This document shows positions 11,658 to 22,865 of a DNA stretch of 64,000 bases, piece by piece. A program made the position numbers and the translations under genes. Numbering within the stretch: the stretch's first letter is position 1; each line of letters opens with the position of its first letter. Source of the stretch: Fremontodendron californicum (lineage: Eukaryota; Streptophyta; Magnoliopsida; Malvales; Malvaceae). The stretch spans positions 34,419,145 through 34,483,144 of the forward strand of contig JAULJL010000001.1 of NCBI GenBank assembly GCA_030761205.1. Direction: 5' to 3'. The notes beneath the pieces were generated by a model. It saw only the letters and a program-made list of their open reading frames with translations, made no database searches and had not been told where the DNA came from.

Positions 11658-11675
11658 TCCCTGGCAATGGCGCCA
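11658..11675 (-). other. tRNA-Asp primer binding site (two mismatches)
   Basis: Plus-strand TCCCTGGCAATGGCGCCA differs at two bases from the 3' end of plant tRNA-Asp. It lies six bases inside the right LTR. Both substitutions are C to T on this strand, which fits decay of methylated cytosines. Confidence 0.8.
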
Positions 11676-11681
11676 AAAACT

Positions 11682-13167
11682 TGGTGCACTCCAAAGAGTA
11701 TATCTTATTTAATCCTTGCATTAAAAAGATCAGTTGTAAAGTATAGTAGTTAGCAAGGGTCGAATCCATAGGATTGGTATTTAGTTTATGAATTATTAGT
11801 TTATCACTTAAGTTCAAAGACAAGAAAAGAAAAGGGGGTTTTGAAATCAGTTTAAACATAAGCAAACAATAAAAAGCAAATAAAGAATAATCAAATATGA
11901 GAAATATGGTTAAGGTTTCATTCTCCATCACTAGACAATATCAAGAATCAATTTCAGACCTATCAACATCAATTATCAATCAAAGTTAACAACCATAGAT
12001 AACAACAAGCACTACTACCCCAATCTTTCCTTAGTTTGTCGTTAAATAGAATAAGCTCTCTATTTAATCTCTAATTATCAAACAACCTAGAATAAGCTCT
12101 CTAAATTCAATTTGATAACAACTTTATGATGAGAAAAATAGGTTGATCTAAGTAACAAACAAAAGCTCGGATTGTTCAACTTAGGTTATGTTCCACTTTG
12201 CATTTAGCGAAAATTCTAACATAATCATTAATCACAAATTGCCACTTATGAATAGGAAATCAAGACAATTACACGGATCAAGACTCCTAAACTAGCAATA
12301 GATAATTATCAAGATCTATCTAGTTGTACACCTAAACAAATCAAGACAAAGATCATGAACAATTCTTATAGAAGAACATAAGCAACTTTGATAGAAAATC
12401 AATATATGATGGAATCTGAAAATCAATTACATAACATGTCTAGGGTTTTGAAATCACCCTTAACCAAAGAAAAGTTTAGCCTAGCATAGGCCTAGTTAAT
12501 ATAAACATAAAAATTAAAAATAAAATAAGAAGAAAACTAAAAGAATGAAGAAGAAGAAGAATGATGATCCTTCAGTCTCCTCCAAAGATATCTAGTTTGT
12601 GGCTCAAAAGATGGTATTTATAAAGTTTTAAAACCCTGAGGACAATTTCTTGCCACATAAGTAAGTTAGGAGGCAGAAAATTGCATTTTTTGGCAGGTTT
12701 CACGAGTTTTTCCCGAATCTTGGGCGCCGCGACGTAGGGCTCTCTGTCAGCCATTTCGCTGCTGCATTTTCTCGCAATTCTTCGGCTGATTTGGATGACC
12801 ATTTCTTGTCCGATTTAGGTGTATAAACTACCGTTGAAAAGGTATTCAAGTAAGTTTCAAAAGTAAAGAGGAAGTTTCTTTAAATAAAGACTTTAACATC
12901 ATGTTTTCCTTACAACAAGTTTCGGAGGTCAAATCTGCCTTCTTGCTTGGCAACAAGAAATTGATCTTTTTGACATCCAAGTCTTCTTCCATCTTGTAAT
13001 TATGATTTTATAAGCTCTTTAACATCATAATTGATATCTTTTTTCTCCATTCTTCTAAATATACCTAAAATTCATAAACATAACATAATTAATCAAAATA
13101 AAGATAGAAGACATAACGAAAACTAAGAATAGGAATGGCATAAAATGAGTATTTTATGAGTTTATCA
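11682..13167 (-). repeat. Right (5') LTR of the Athila-like non-autonomous element
   Basis: Begins TGGTGCACTCC (the TG end retained) and ends GAGTTTATCA. A TATAAATACC box on the minus strand (plus 12613-12622) marks a likely promoter, and a (GAA)n tract lies at 12545-12560. It is paired with 7247-8735. Confidence 0.85.
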
Positions 13168-15095
13168 CTATTGCAGAAAATAATTGGCATTGGTTGTGAC
13201 CACAATTCTATACTCATTAATATAACTTTGAACCATTCTATTTTCATACCTTGTATCCATCTTTAATACAATTATACTTCTTGTACAATTGAATAAAATA
13301 AATAAATAAGCCAATCACTTTTATTCCTTTGAGATTAAGGATCTTTTCAATGGCTCTTCTTTAATAAGTTGTACTAAACTTATTAACTTATATAATTTAA
13401 GCATAGTAAAATTATACTAAAACTTATTACAAGCCCTTATTTTTCTCTTAATAATTTATAAGAAATCAACACTCCCATCATGTGTAAAATATCCATTATT
13501 TTATTAAAGAATATCCCATTTGGTTCAATTATCAAGATATTATATATATTAATAAATTTGTTTTTTCATTTATCTTTTCACTATTTTTTTTAGTAGGAGG
13601 CCTCCAAGAATTCATCCTTAGTGAAAAGATAATTAGCAAATATTCTATATCTTGATTTTTACTATTATAAAAGTTTCAAAAAGCTTTTATTTCAACTCAA
13701 CATGAGAGTGTTCATCAATAAGTATATATGTCAAATACAATCACTATCAAATTAATTTTATTTTAGTAAGCTCATGCTTATATAGTCTCCTTTTGAGATT
13801 TGCATGCCAAATCATATGGTGAATAAATTTACTATGAATTTATTTCGTCATGGATATCAAAGCAGTTTTATTACCTTGAGTAAAACCATGTCCACCACCC
13901 AAATGAGTCAAATAGCATTCATCTTGCTATTCTAAAAGTTTTCATACTCACAAGATATTTAAGTGATGATTTTCCAAATAATTCAACTCTTAATAAGATT
14001 ATTCATATTATTATATTTTCTTCGAGTATGACCACTTAGATAGCCATCAATATGGAAAGCATTAATCAAAGGACCACAAAAGCATCTTTCAATCATATAC
14101 CATGCTTATCCATATTCTCTTTTACAAATATAAAATGAGAGTATATCAACAAATATCATATCAGTAATTTAGCCACTTTCCAAAATTTCTTTTCATGAAA
14201 TTTATCATGTTTTCATAGTATCTCTTCAAAGATCACTCACAAATTCTATATGATGGATATTAAATATAAATGCATTTATCTTATTCATAAATGGCTATGT
14301 ATTTACTACCTTGTTCAAACTATATCCACCAATCAATCGTATGCACTATAGCATATAATAATCAAACCAAACAAAGTCAAATAAAAATAACTATATTCTT
14401 ATCTTCATTTTTTTTAGACTCACAATCCAAGCCATGTTTTGTAGTTATTAATAATTTACGTATGCATTTCAAAGTAATACATACCATAATCATAATTATT
14501 GTATTAACAATGCAAACAATTATTACCCAAATATATAGATAATCATACTTTAGATAAATCACATATAGGCAAAACATTGAATAGCAAATATATATATGAT
14601 ACTACTTCTTTAGCTTTTTCCACTTAAACAATGTCTCATGCATGGGTAGTTTTTTCCAAATGCCACTAGTATCGTGTATAGATTCAAGTTTTCGTCATAT
14701 ATCCGTTGGGTTTATAGCTCTTCTAATAGAGCTTGCCACCGATTATACCATTTGTTTCACGTATAGTTTGTTGACAAACATAAAAGTATAGGATAACGAA
14801 TATGGCCAATAGTTAACGAATATAGTTTGTTTAGTAAACAATTTCTAAAACCGTAACTCCAGCTAACCCATGGCCAATAAACCCTTTAATGCAATGTGTT
14901 ATCCTTTCATTCCTTTTCATGATTAACTTTGTAATTTTTTTTAGAGTATCATCCTTTCACAGCCAATAGTCGTATATACACATAATAATTAATGAAACTC
15001 CATTAATATCCAAACCATTTTCATTCACTTTTATTGTGAGCGAAGACCAATTCTTGGGTTTCATTATCATTAAATCATTTTCTTTTCAATATATC
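13168..15095 (-). other. Non-coding internal region of LTR-like element, right part
   Basis: A 1.9-kb A/T-rich region without a credible ORF. Short open frames at 14291-14577 on both strands have no family resemblance. It has the same composition as 6491-7246 and is probably the continuation of that coding-less element, cut off on the right by the Tat insertion at 15096. Confidence 0.35.
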
Positions 15096-15888
15096 TGTTG
15101 ACGGTGTTTTTGGTGTTGGGTGGTCCCAAGGTAGAAGGAAGGGAGGAGGCAGAGCAACAATGGTGATTTTTTGTAGTGGAAGATGTCTAGAAAGATTCAG
15201 TTGGTCTCAAGAGGCCTATTTATAGTTTTTATCGACGGGTCGTCGCACGCCACGTATTGGGGTTTAGCTAAGGACAGGTGCGTCGAGGTCCCACTTGGGC
15301 TTCGATGTGATGGGCGGTGATGCGACAAGTAGGACGGCTATCAGGTGAGCCACGTGGTTATTTGAAGTGATAGGTGTTAGGGGTTGCCTAACGGTGGCTA
15401 CCACTCAGTGGTTTTGGCCTGGCGAGCTCACCTTCTTAGTCCCAGTGGCAGAGTATTCGCTGGGCTTGATGGTTTGCTTGGGCCTATCAGGCCTGAGAGG
15501 TTTATTGGGTTTAACAAATGCCCACCAAACGAAGTGGTGATCATAAAGTGGCCGCCGACGAGCCTGATGTGTTTGGCGAGTTCGTTGCTGTTTTGGTGGG
15601 AAAAATTGTAACTGTTAATGCTCCGAGTTACACGGTATACGAGGCGTTGCCACGTATCTTGCTGTGATTGGGCGATGTTCGATTTCTCGGGAAAATTAAT
15701 TCACACATTTATTGCACTAGCTATAGAAATAGGATGTTGGGCTTCCGGGGTCGCTGTTTGCATTCTAAGTTGTCGAATTTTTGCCAAATTTTTGCTTGGG
15801 TTTTGTGCTGCTATGTTCGTGGTTGCTTTGTTGATCGAAGGAGATTATCGGAGGTTTGAATAGGTATTCGATGAGTTATTTTTTTTCA
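15096..15888 (-). repeat. 3' LTR of the Tat element
   Basis: The LTR end is ...CACCGTCAACA on the minus strand (plus TGTTGACGGTG at 15096). A TATAAATAG box occurs on the minus strand at plus 15207-15215, followed by about 110 bases of transcribed-type sequence. This is a normal U3-R-U5 layout. The right edge at 15888 is inferred from a TG start next to an A-rich purine-like tract (15889-15910) and could be off by tens of bases. The flank atatc at 15091-15095 would be one copy of the target duplication. Confidence 0.55.
15207..15215 (-). promoter_or_regulatory. TATA box of the Tat LTR
   Basis: CTATTTATA on the plus strand, or TATAAATAG on the minus strand. It sits about 110 bases before the LTR end, which is suitable for driving the minus-strand retroelement transcript. 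Confidence 0.55.
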
Positions 15889-15926
15889 TTTTGTTTTGTT
15901 TTTGTTTTTGGTTCGTTGGAGTTTTT

Positions 15927-18900
15927 ATGTCACGGCCGTATTACAGAATAGTGATGAGTGATAGTGAGGGTTCTGAGAGGTTGAAGGGTAGGTCTTAGGT
16001 TGGTGGGGTTGAGGAATCGGAGGTGGAGATGTCAAAGGTTGAACTGGAGATTGAAAAGAGTGCTCGAGTTGCGAGAGTTAACGTTGGGGGTTCGAAATTG
16101 AGAAGGGTGCTCGATTCGTCACTGGCGACGATGCAGAGGCTAATGGTGGTGGTGGGGTGGTTGGTGGTAATGCTGAAAATGTCGCCGTTCCTCGTGCCAT
16201 AGGTTAGGGGGATTTCGTTGCCAGTAGAGTTGGGGTGGATTGAGGGGATGCTGAGTTATGTGACTTCACCCATTAGCAGATGGAGGCTTGCCTTCGGAAC
16301 AGAGGGATTTGCCTTCCCAACTATCGTTATGGGTTCGCCATGCCTGAAGGGGGTCGCCGTGCCAGTCAAGTGTTGTATGGCGAGCGTGAAGTGTGATTTT
16401 ATGCCCACATGTTCGAGGGGGGTTTCCATCTTCAGTTGCACAAATTTTTTGGAGCCTATCTCGACATTTATGGGGTCGAGCTTCTCAATTGACTGGGATA
16501 TTGTGGCTAGTGTTCGTGGCCTTTTTTATCGATTGTCGTATGAGAAGATAGATTCCTCAGGCGGTGACTTTTCACAACCTATATCAGTTGAAGAGTTTGG
16601 ACAACCATTTGGGTAATCAGTATTATTTTTCTACCCAAGCGAACAAGGTGGTCGTTAACACTACTAGCAATCGTCATATCGTGCGGAGTGAATTTTTGCC
16701 GCAACCTTGAAGCATGAAACCGAATGGGGTTTCAAGGTGACTTGGTCGCATCCCTCGAAAAATAGGAAAAAAATCCAAATTTGGGATGGGACAAGCCGAA
16801 CGGGCACTGTTTGACTACTACCAGGATTATAGCATCGATTGTGGAAGAAGGTGACATCGGAGAATGTGTACCGTTACTGTCTGAGGAACAAGAATCCTAA
16901 TCGGATTACGTTCGAGTGTGGGATTCCTCTATAAATAGATCCAGTTTGGGCCGATGGTGGGGAAGACTTTCTGGCGAGGCTGCTGACGAGGCCGTACACG
17001 TAGCGTGATAGATTCTGAAGGCATAACCTCATTTGTAAATGTTGAGGTGCCTCTAGGCGAGGTCGCGTCTTCGAGCGAGGCTTGCTCGGGGACTAGTAGC
17101 CCTTTTTGTTCATCGGATCTCATGGAAGGTAAGGTTTCATGCTTTGGTTGAGGTTATCATCTTAAATAATATTTCCCTGTTACAATACTGAGATTCTTTT
17201 TGTTTTACAATGGACGACGAGGTCGCAGGTGAGCCTTTGGACCATCTTAGGGGGTTGCCAATACCTGATGATTTGGATGAACTCTGGCAAGATGAGCCTT
17301 AGGGAACCTCCGCCTCTAATGCAAATGACGATGTGTTTGGGGACTTGATCGCCATTGTGCCCTGGATCCCCCTTCCTGTAACCGTATCTAGGGTTCCTCC
17401 AGTAGTCGAGCTGTCATCGGATTCTAGCCCTCGTGAAAGTGTTATTGTCGATCGACGACCCAGGACGGTGGTTAATTCGGGTGATGAGGGAGAGGTTGAG
17501 TGGTTGTCTGATTTTGAGGCTAGGATGAGAGATGACAATTTGCAATCGGAGAGTGAAACATCAGATAATAGCTCATCTTATTCGGGAGGGCTCGGATATA
17601 TGGCGACCCTTAGAGCGTGGTCTTCGATGCTAGGTAGTTTTCTTTTTCCTCGTGCCTTAGGACCCTTATGTTGTCTAACCTTATCATTGGTTTGTTTGCA
17701 GAGATGGCTGGGGACAGAACTTGATGGCTCGTATGCTAAGCCACGAACCCCCTGCTGATAAGAGAAATAGTCCTTCTAAGAAGGGGAGGGATCTTCCTGC
17801 GAAGAAGCAGAAGACTGGCCCCGGGGGAATCAGGATAAGGGATCCTGTTCCTCCCCTCCCTCGCCGTAGCGACCATCACTGAGGCCGAGCCAGCGAGCAC
17901 CTCCAGCAAGTCCTTATCTGAGCAAACCAAAGATAAGGACAAGAATATAGAGAAAGGCAAGAACGCTGACAATGGGAAGAAAGCCTGTGAAAAGAAAAAA
18001 TCTCTGGAAGGGGATCAAAGCCTTCCCCCTTTTCCACCGCTGCCACCAGGGCACGCCCTAATGGCGAGCAGCTCTAAGTATTTTTCTTGGCGAGACCGCC
18101 TCCCTTCTACATGTGTCCCTTTAGACGAGGACAAGACCATGAGTTGACTTCAGGATCACGTTGCGGTAGGGCCCAACGGGAGATGGATCTTCAGGCCCCT
18201 GTCTTGCTTCAGCGTTCACTGGTGGCTCACCAGGTCGAGGTAAAATGTTGGGTTAACTCAACGTCTACTAGTGGTTTTTTTATTTCTCGGTCTCCTTCTT
18301 TTCCTGATGTTGGTTTACTTATGTTTCAGGGGGCAATAATGGTGCTGGCCTTATACAACCAGGGCAGAGAAACCGACCGTTTGTTGGAGGACGCCGTAAA
18401 AAAGGTGGCTGAGTCCGAGTAGAGGATGAACGCTAAGGCCAAAGCGGCAAGCACTTTTGCTACCCGTGTTATCGAGCTGGAGAACCAGTTACGAGAGGCC
18501 AATGGGAAGTTGACAATGGTCGAGCAGTTTTGTGTGGCCAAGGTCGGCGAGGCTGAGAGCCAAAAAGGGCTGGTGGAGAAAGACTTGGCCTCTTCTCAAG
18601 AAGAGGTCTATATTATGAGGGATCGCCTGATTGAGGCGGGGCAAGATAGACTAAAGGTCTTGGAGGCCAAAGACAAGGAATAGGTAGCCAATATGGAAGA
18701 CGAAGTAGCCAAGATGAAATAGGAGGAGGAGAAGCTCTTGGATGAAACGTGAGGGGTCTGCATGGACTACAGGATGAACGCCCTGTCCATGGTTCAGGCG
18801 TAGTTCAAACCCTAGACCTTCGAGGGACAAACTTCATCGCTAGAGAAGCGATTTTTGAAGGGTTTGACCCTCTATTCCAAGAGGGCGTCGTGCTTGAGAG

Positions 18901-19150
18901 CTTTACGCAATTTTTGGCAGCCGACAATCCTTCTCCTACTCCCTTTGAGAGCGTTCCTACAACCCCTGCCGTCGGAGGTGGCGAGGCAAAGGTTCCTACT
19001 GATGAGGGCATAGTAGCAGACGTGCTCGCTAGGGGCGACATAGAAACGGATGTCGTGGTTGTTGGTGACAGCGCTGCTGAAGGCCACCAAGGTGGTGGCG
19101 GTGGCGCAAATGATGTAATTAATGTTGAGGGCCCCATTGTAGTAGAATAG
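15927..19150 (+). pseudogene. Antisense extra ORF (aORF) of the Tat element
   Basis: A decayed coding region opposite to the Tat pol. It starts with MSRPYYRIVMSDSEG at 15927. It then shows a block reading LPNYRYGFAMPEGG, FEGGFHLQLHKFF, resembling the plant 'putative gypsy type transposon' domain (Transposase_28). Acidic Ser-rich sequence follows. Next come a Lys/Ala/Glu-rich coiled coil (about 18340-18720, for example VIELENQLREANGKL) and a Gly/Asp-rich tail ending at the TAG at 19150. Splice-like boundaries (CTAG/GTAGTT to TTTGCAG at about 17632-17701; GAG/GTAAAA to TTTCAG at about 18239-18328; GAAG/GTAAGG at about 17106) suggest an intron-containing gene. Several stops (for example at 15997, 16402 and 18419) and frameshifts break it. 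The function of Tat aORFs is unknown. Confidence 0.65.
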
Positions 19151-19259
19151 GGCTGCTCGTTATTATGTAAAGCCTTATTCTTTTAAATGAAACGAGTTAT
19201 TTTTATATGCGTTCTGTTTTATTTAGTAAGGTGTATTACATTATGCATTATGCTTCATG

Positions 19260-20010
19260 TATGTTATAGTGAGCACCTGGCAATGTGTTACAGGGTTTCA
19301 CGGAGTGGGTGCTCGTGTAATAACGTATGGAGAAGGCCAGTTACAAGCCGTTGAGCGTGTTACACGGTGTCGCGAGGCGAGCACACGTGCGTGAACACAT
19401 GGATGGGCCATTTAGAGGCCGTTGGGTGTCCTTGGACACGTAAGAGGGCCAGTTAGAGGCCGTTGAGCGTGTTACATGGTGTCGCGAGGCGAGCACACGT
19501 GCGTGAACGCATGGATGGGCCAGTTAGAGGCCGTTGGACGTCCTTGGACACATAAGAGGGCCAGTTAGAGGCCGTTGAGCGTGTTTTATGGTTTCGCGAG
19601 GCGAGCACACGTGCGTGAACGCATGGACAGGCCAGTTAGAGGTCGTTGGGCGTCCTTGGATGCATAGGAGGGGCAGTTAGAGGCCGTTGAACGTATTACA
19701 CGGTGTCGCGAGGCGAGCACACGTGTGTGAACGCATGGATGGGCCAGTTAGAAGCTGTTGGGTGTCCTTGGACGCATAAGAGGGTCATTTAGAGGCCATT
19801 AAGCATGTTACACAGTGTCGCAAGGCAAGCGCACGTGCGTGAAAGCATGGTTGAGCCAATTAGAGGCCATTGGGCGTCCTTGGACATGTAGAAGGGCCAG
19901 TTAGAGACCATTGAGCGTGTTACACGGTGTCACGAGGCGAGCACATGTGCCTGAACATATGGATGGGCCAGTTAGAGGCCGTTGGGCGTCCTTGGACGTG
20001 TAGGCCGTTG
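19260..20010. repeat. 112-bp tandem repeat array, about 6.5 copies
   Basis: The motif TCGCGAGGCGAGCACACGTG and its variants recur with exactly 112-base spacing (CGCGAG core at 19371, 19483, 19595, 19707, 19819 and 19931). Each unit also holds two GGCCAGTTAGAGGCCGTTG blocks. The copies differ by scattered point changes, largely C to T or G to A. The array lies between the Tat pol stop and the antisense ORF. That is the position where Tat and Ogre elements are known to carry hypervariable tandem repeats that can seed satellites. Confidence 0.9.
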
Positions 20011-20087
20011 TTGATACAGATTTTGCCTGCAAAATGCAATTCCATTTCTTTATGTGTTCACGATGAAAAAGTACAAAATTTATTACA

Positions 20088-20092
20088 AGTAG
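20088..20092. repeat. Target site duplication (left), agtag
   Basis: Five bases immediately before the Ogre-like 5' LTR. The identical 5-mer follows the 3' LTR at 56597-56601. Confidence 0.85.
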
Positions 20093-20943
20093 CGTAGACA
20101 CCTAATTTTGTCGAGGCCCCCTAAACCAGATAAATTCTTCCTTGTACTTTTTTAGAATGCAGAAAATCTCTTATCATCTTGCAGATGGTCGTCCAAGACT
20201 TGTGGTTCGAAGTTCAGCATGAAAAGTCAATCCAAAAAAGTCAACTCTAAAAAAGTCAACTCTAAAAAGTCAACCTCAAAAACTCAACCACTGAAAAAGT
20301 CGATCCTTAGCCAAAATCTAGATTTGAAGTTGAATTGAGCAATGGTGAAATAATTTTGATAATCCGAGGTCTACAACAAAAGATATGGAGTTCGAAAGAG
20401 GGATTGCGAAAATTTTAGTGTAGGGGAAATCCTAATTCGGCAAATTTGGGGAAAAGTACTTAAACGATCAAATTGGAGGTTCCAAATGGAATATAATTAA
20501 TGACTACGGGTATTGGAATGGCCAATTGAAAGCAGAACTAAAGGAAGAGTCATTTTGGAAGAAAAATCGAAAATTAGGGTTTTGGTTAAAAAGGGTAAAT
20601 TTTGCAAATTTGGGAAAAAACTGTAAAAATGGCCCAATTCAGTGAAATTGAAGCCCCCAGTTGATAAATAATGAGTAAACAAGGATAGCCCAAGGCCTAA
20701 TTTGAAATGAATCCAAAGGAAGAGCCGATTAGAGCAAAAACGGAAAAACGAGAAAATTCTCGAGTTTGAAAAGAGGAAAACTAAATCGAAGGAGAATTTG
20801 ATCGTGAAAATTGGGCGTTTTTGGACCAACTTAAATTCAATATAGGAAAAAGGAAGTGAAAAAATAAAATCCAAAAATCGGACCCGTTTTGAGTAAAACC
20901 GAGGTTTCAGAGGTTGAAGGGCATTCTCAGGAAATTCCATAAG

Positions 20944-21570
20944 ATAATTCTGGGAAAAATAGCAAACGAACTCTAAAAATTCTGAAAACTTCCATATCTA
21001 AGTTTTATATTTTTTGGAAGAGATTGGTGAAGAAAAATCTGGAATCGGAGTTCAAATGAAAAAGATGAATTTCTGGTGCACTAAGCCAAAATTTCAAAAG
21101 ATAATTCCGAAAAAAAATAGCAAACGAGCTCCAAAAATTCTAAAAACTTTCAGATCTGGGTTTTATATTTTTTGGAAGAGATTTGTAAAGAAAAATTTGG
21201 AATCGGAGTTCAAATGAAAAAGGTGAATTTCGAGTGCACTAAGCCAAAATTCCAGAAGATAATTTCGGGAAAAATAGCAAACAAACTCGAAAAGTTTTGA
21301 AAACTTTCAGATCTGAATTTTATAATTTTTGGAAGAGATCGGTGAAGAAAAATTCAGAAACGGAGCTCATTTGAAAAATGGCAAAGTTCGGGTGCACTAA
21401 GCCGAAATTCCATAAGATAATTCTGGGAAAAATAACAAACGAGCTCCAAAAATTATGAAAACTTCTAGATCTGAGTTTTATATTTTTTTGGAAGAGATCT
21501 TGAATCGGAGTTCAAATAAAAAAGGTGAATTTTGGGTGCCACTAACCGGAAAATCCAAGACAAAATTTTG
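20944..21570. repeat. 157-158-bp tandem array inside the Ogre-like 5' LTR
   Basis: The block ATAATTC...GGAAAAATAGCAAACGA...TTTTGGAAGAGAT...GAATCGGAGTTCAAATGAAAA recurs with starts at 20944, 21101, 21259 and 21417, plus a partial fifth copy. The corresponding array in the 3' LTR starts at 51986. Copies within one LTR differ by many point changes, so the array was ancestral to the insertion. Confidence 0.85.
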
Positions 21571-21832
21571 AAAAATAAGAAGCGAGTTCAAAAAATTCAG
21601 AAAATCTCCAAATATCAATAAGATATTTATTTGGATGGATGGATTGGAGAAAGAAAAACCGGATTTGGGGTCCGTTTGCAATAAAATCAAGTTTGGGGGC
21701 CAAATGTAACTTTATCGAAGAAACAGAAAAAGCCCAATTTTGCAAAATTAAAAGGTGAAAAAAAAATGAAGGAAATTCTATAACATACCAGGCCTTGGTC
21801 AATATCAAGCTACAAGATGTTATTTTTACTAT

Positions 21833-22030
21833 CTTGAAATGTCCTTACTCATCCAATAGCCTAAGTACCCTGTAAAAAGATGAGTACATCCTTGAATGGC
21901 TAAGATCAAATTGCAAAATGTCATTTTTACTATCTTGAAATGTCCTTGCTCATCCAATGGCCTAAGTACCTTGTAAAAAGATGAGTACATCCTTGAATGG
22001 CCAAGATCAAATTGCAAGATTAAATTTTTA
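21833..22030. repeat. About 101-bp duplication specific to the 5' LTR
   Basis: Two consecutive units with CTTGAAATGTCCTT, CCAATGGCCTAAGTACC and GATGAGTACATCCTTGAATGG occur here. The 3' LTR has only one such unit (about 52930-53030). This copy-number change accounts for most of the length difference between the two LTRs. Confidence 0.7.
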
Positions 22031-22860
22031 TTGTCATGAAAATGTCCTTATCCAATGGCCAATATTGGTGGAAGAAAGATGAACACAAGTCATCCAATGG
22101 TTGGAAATGCAAGTAGCCAAAAACATATCCTTGCTCATCCAATGGCTTAGGCACCTTATGAAAAGATGAGTACATCCTTGAATGGCTAAGATCAATTTGC
22201 AAGATTACATTTTTATTGTCATGAGAATATCTTGGATCCAAGGGCTTAGATTGTGTAGGAGGATTAAATGAATTAATCTCCACCCTTCACCAAAAGCATA
22301 AGGGTTCGGCCAAGGGCTATTCAAAGGGGAGGTTTTCATTTTTTTTCACAAGGAAGTTGGCTATTTTTCAGCTGAAGTCAGTAGCTAAAACCTTAGAAAA
22401 AAAAAAGATTTTTGAAAGAAAAGAAAGAAAGTTTTTGCTAAGGTAGCCATTCCTCTTTGGTTCTTACATTTTTTCTTTCTTCTTCTTCTTCATGTTATTC
22501 TTTATTTTTCCATGTGATTTCCTACTATTTTCTTTGCATAATAAAGGTTTTATGAAAGCTTTCTTGTTGTTCTTGCTTTTTCAAAATAAATAAAACAATG
22601 GTTAGGCTTCATGATCTTGATAAGAATCAAGTGATAATGGTTAGGATGGGCTTTGTCCAATATACCAACCATGGAGTTCATTTCCATATTTTTTTTATTA
22701 TTATTTGCTTACGTTAACTTTCTTATTTATGTGATTATTTTTTTTCTTACTAACCATTTTGTTATTTTGATATATGACATACTTTTGCATCTTGTGGCTA
22801 TTGTCATATAGTTTAGGTCATTTTTATTTTTCACATCATTTTCTATATCATTTAGCTAGG

Positions 22861-22865
22861 TCATT
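22861..22865. repeat. Target site duplication (left) of the Athila element, tcatt
   Basis: Five bases before the LTR start TGATGG. The same 5-mer follows the other end at 34890-34894. The empty site is preserved in the Ogre-like 3' LTR at about 53841, where the sequence reads CTAGGTCATTTTTCATGAC without interruption. Confidence 0.95.

Larger units (their letters stand above)
7247..13167 (-). mobile_element. Athila-like non-autonomous LTR retrotransposon (LARD type)
   Basis: A 5.9-kb element with LTRs at 7247-8735 (3' LTR, 1489 bp) and 11682-13167 (5' LTR, 1486 bp). A near-perfect tRNA-Asp primer site lies next to the right LTR, and a CCCCC-rich (GGGGG on minus) polypurine tract lies next to the left one. 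The internal region is only about 2.9 kb and carries one gag fragment, with no protease, RT or integrase. Its 3' non-coding part (8736 to about 10185) is clearly homologous to 24355-25818 of the Athila element at 22866-34889. That suggests it depends on a related autonomous Athila. Flanks aaatt (7242-7246) and ctatt (13168-13172) do not form a clean target duplication. Confidence 0.8.
20093..22865 (+). repeat. 5' LTR of the Ogre-like element, first part
   Basis: The first 2.77 kb of the 5' LTR up to the Athila insertion, matching 51139 to about 53845. It contains a 157-158-bp tandem array and a roughly 101-bp duplication (separate entries), followed by non-coding AT-rich sequence. Short ORFs within it are not conserved in frame between the two LTRs and are not genes. 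Confidence 0.85.

Noticed and set aside
14291..14577. Overlapping ORFs on both strands
   Set aside because: They are low-complexity, AT-driven frames in an otherwise non-coding retroelement interior.
15096..15888. Promoter and 5' leader of a plus-strand gene feeding the ORF at 15927
   Set aside because: The TATA box and U5-like end are on the minus strand and the terminal TG/CA layout fits a minus-strand LTR; a separate plus-strand promoter for the antisense ORF cannot be excluded but was not identified.
20944..21570. Regularly spaced repeats resembling a CRISPR array
   Set aside because: The units are long head-to-tail tandem repeats with no unique spacers, inside a plant LTR.
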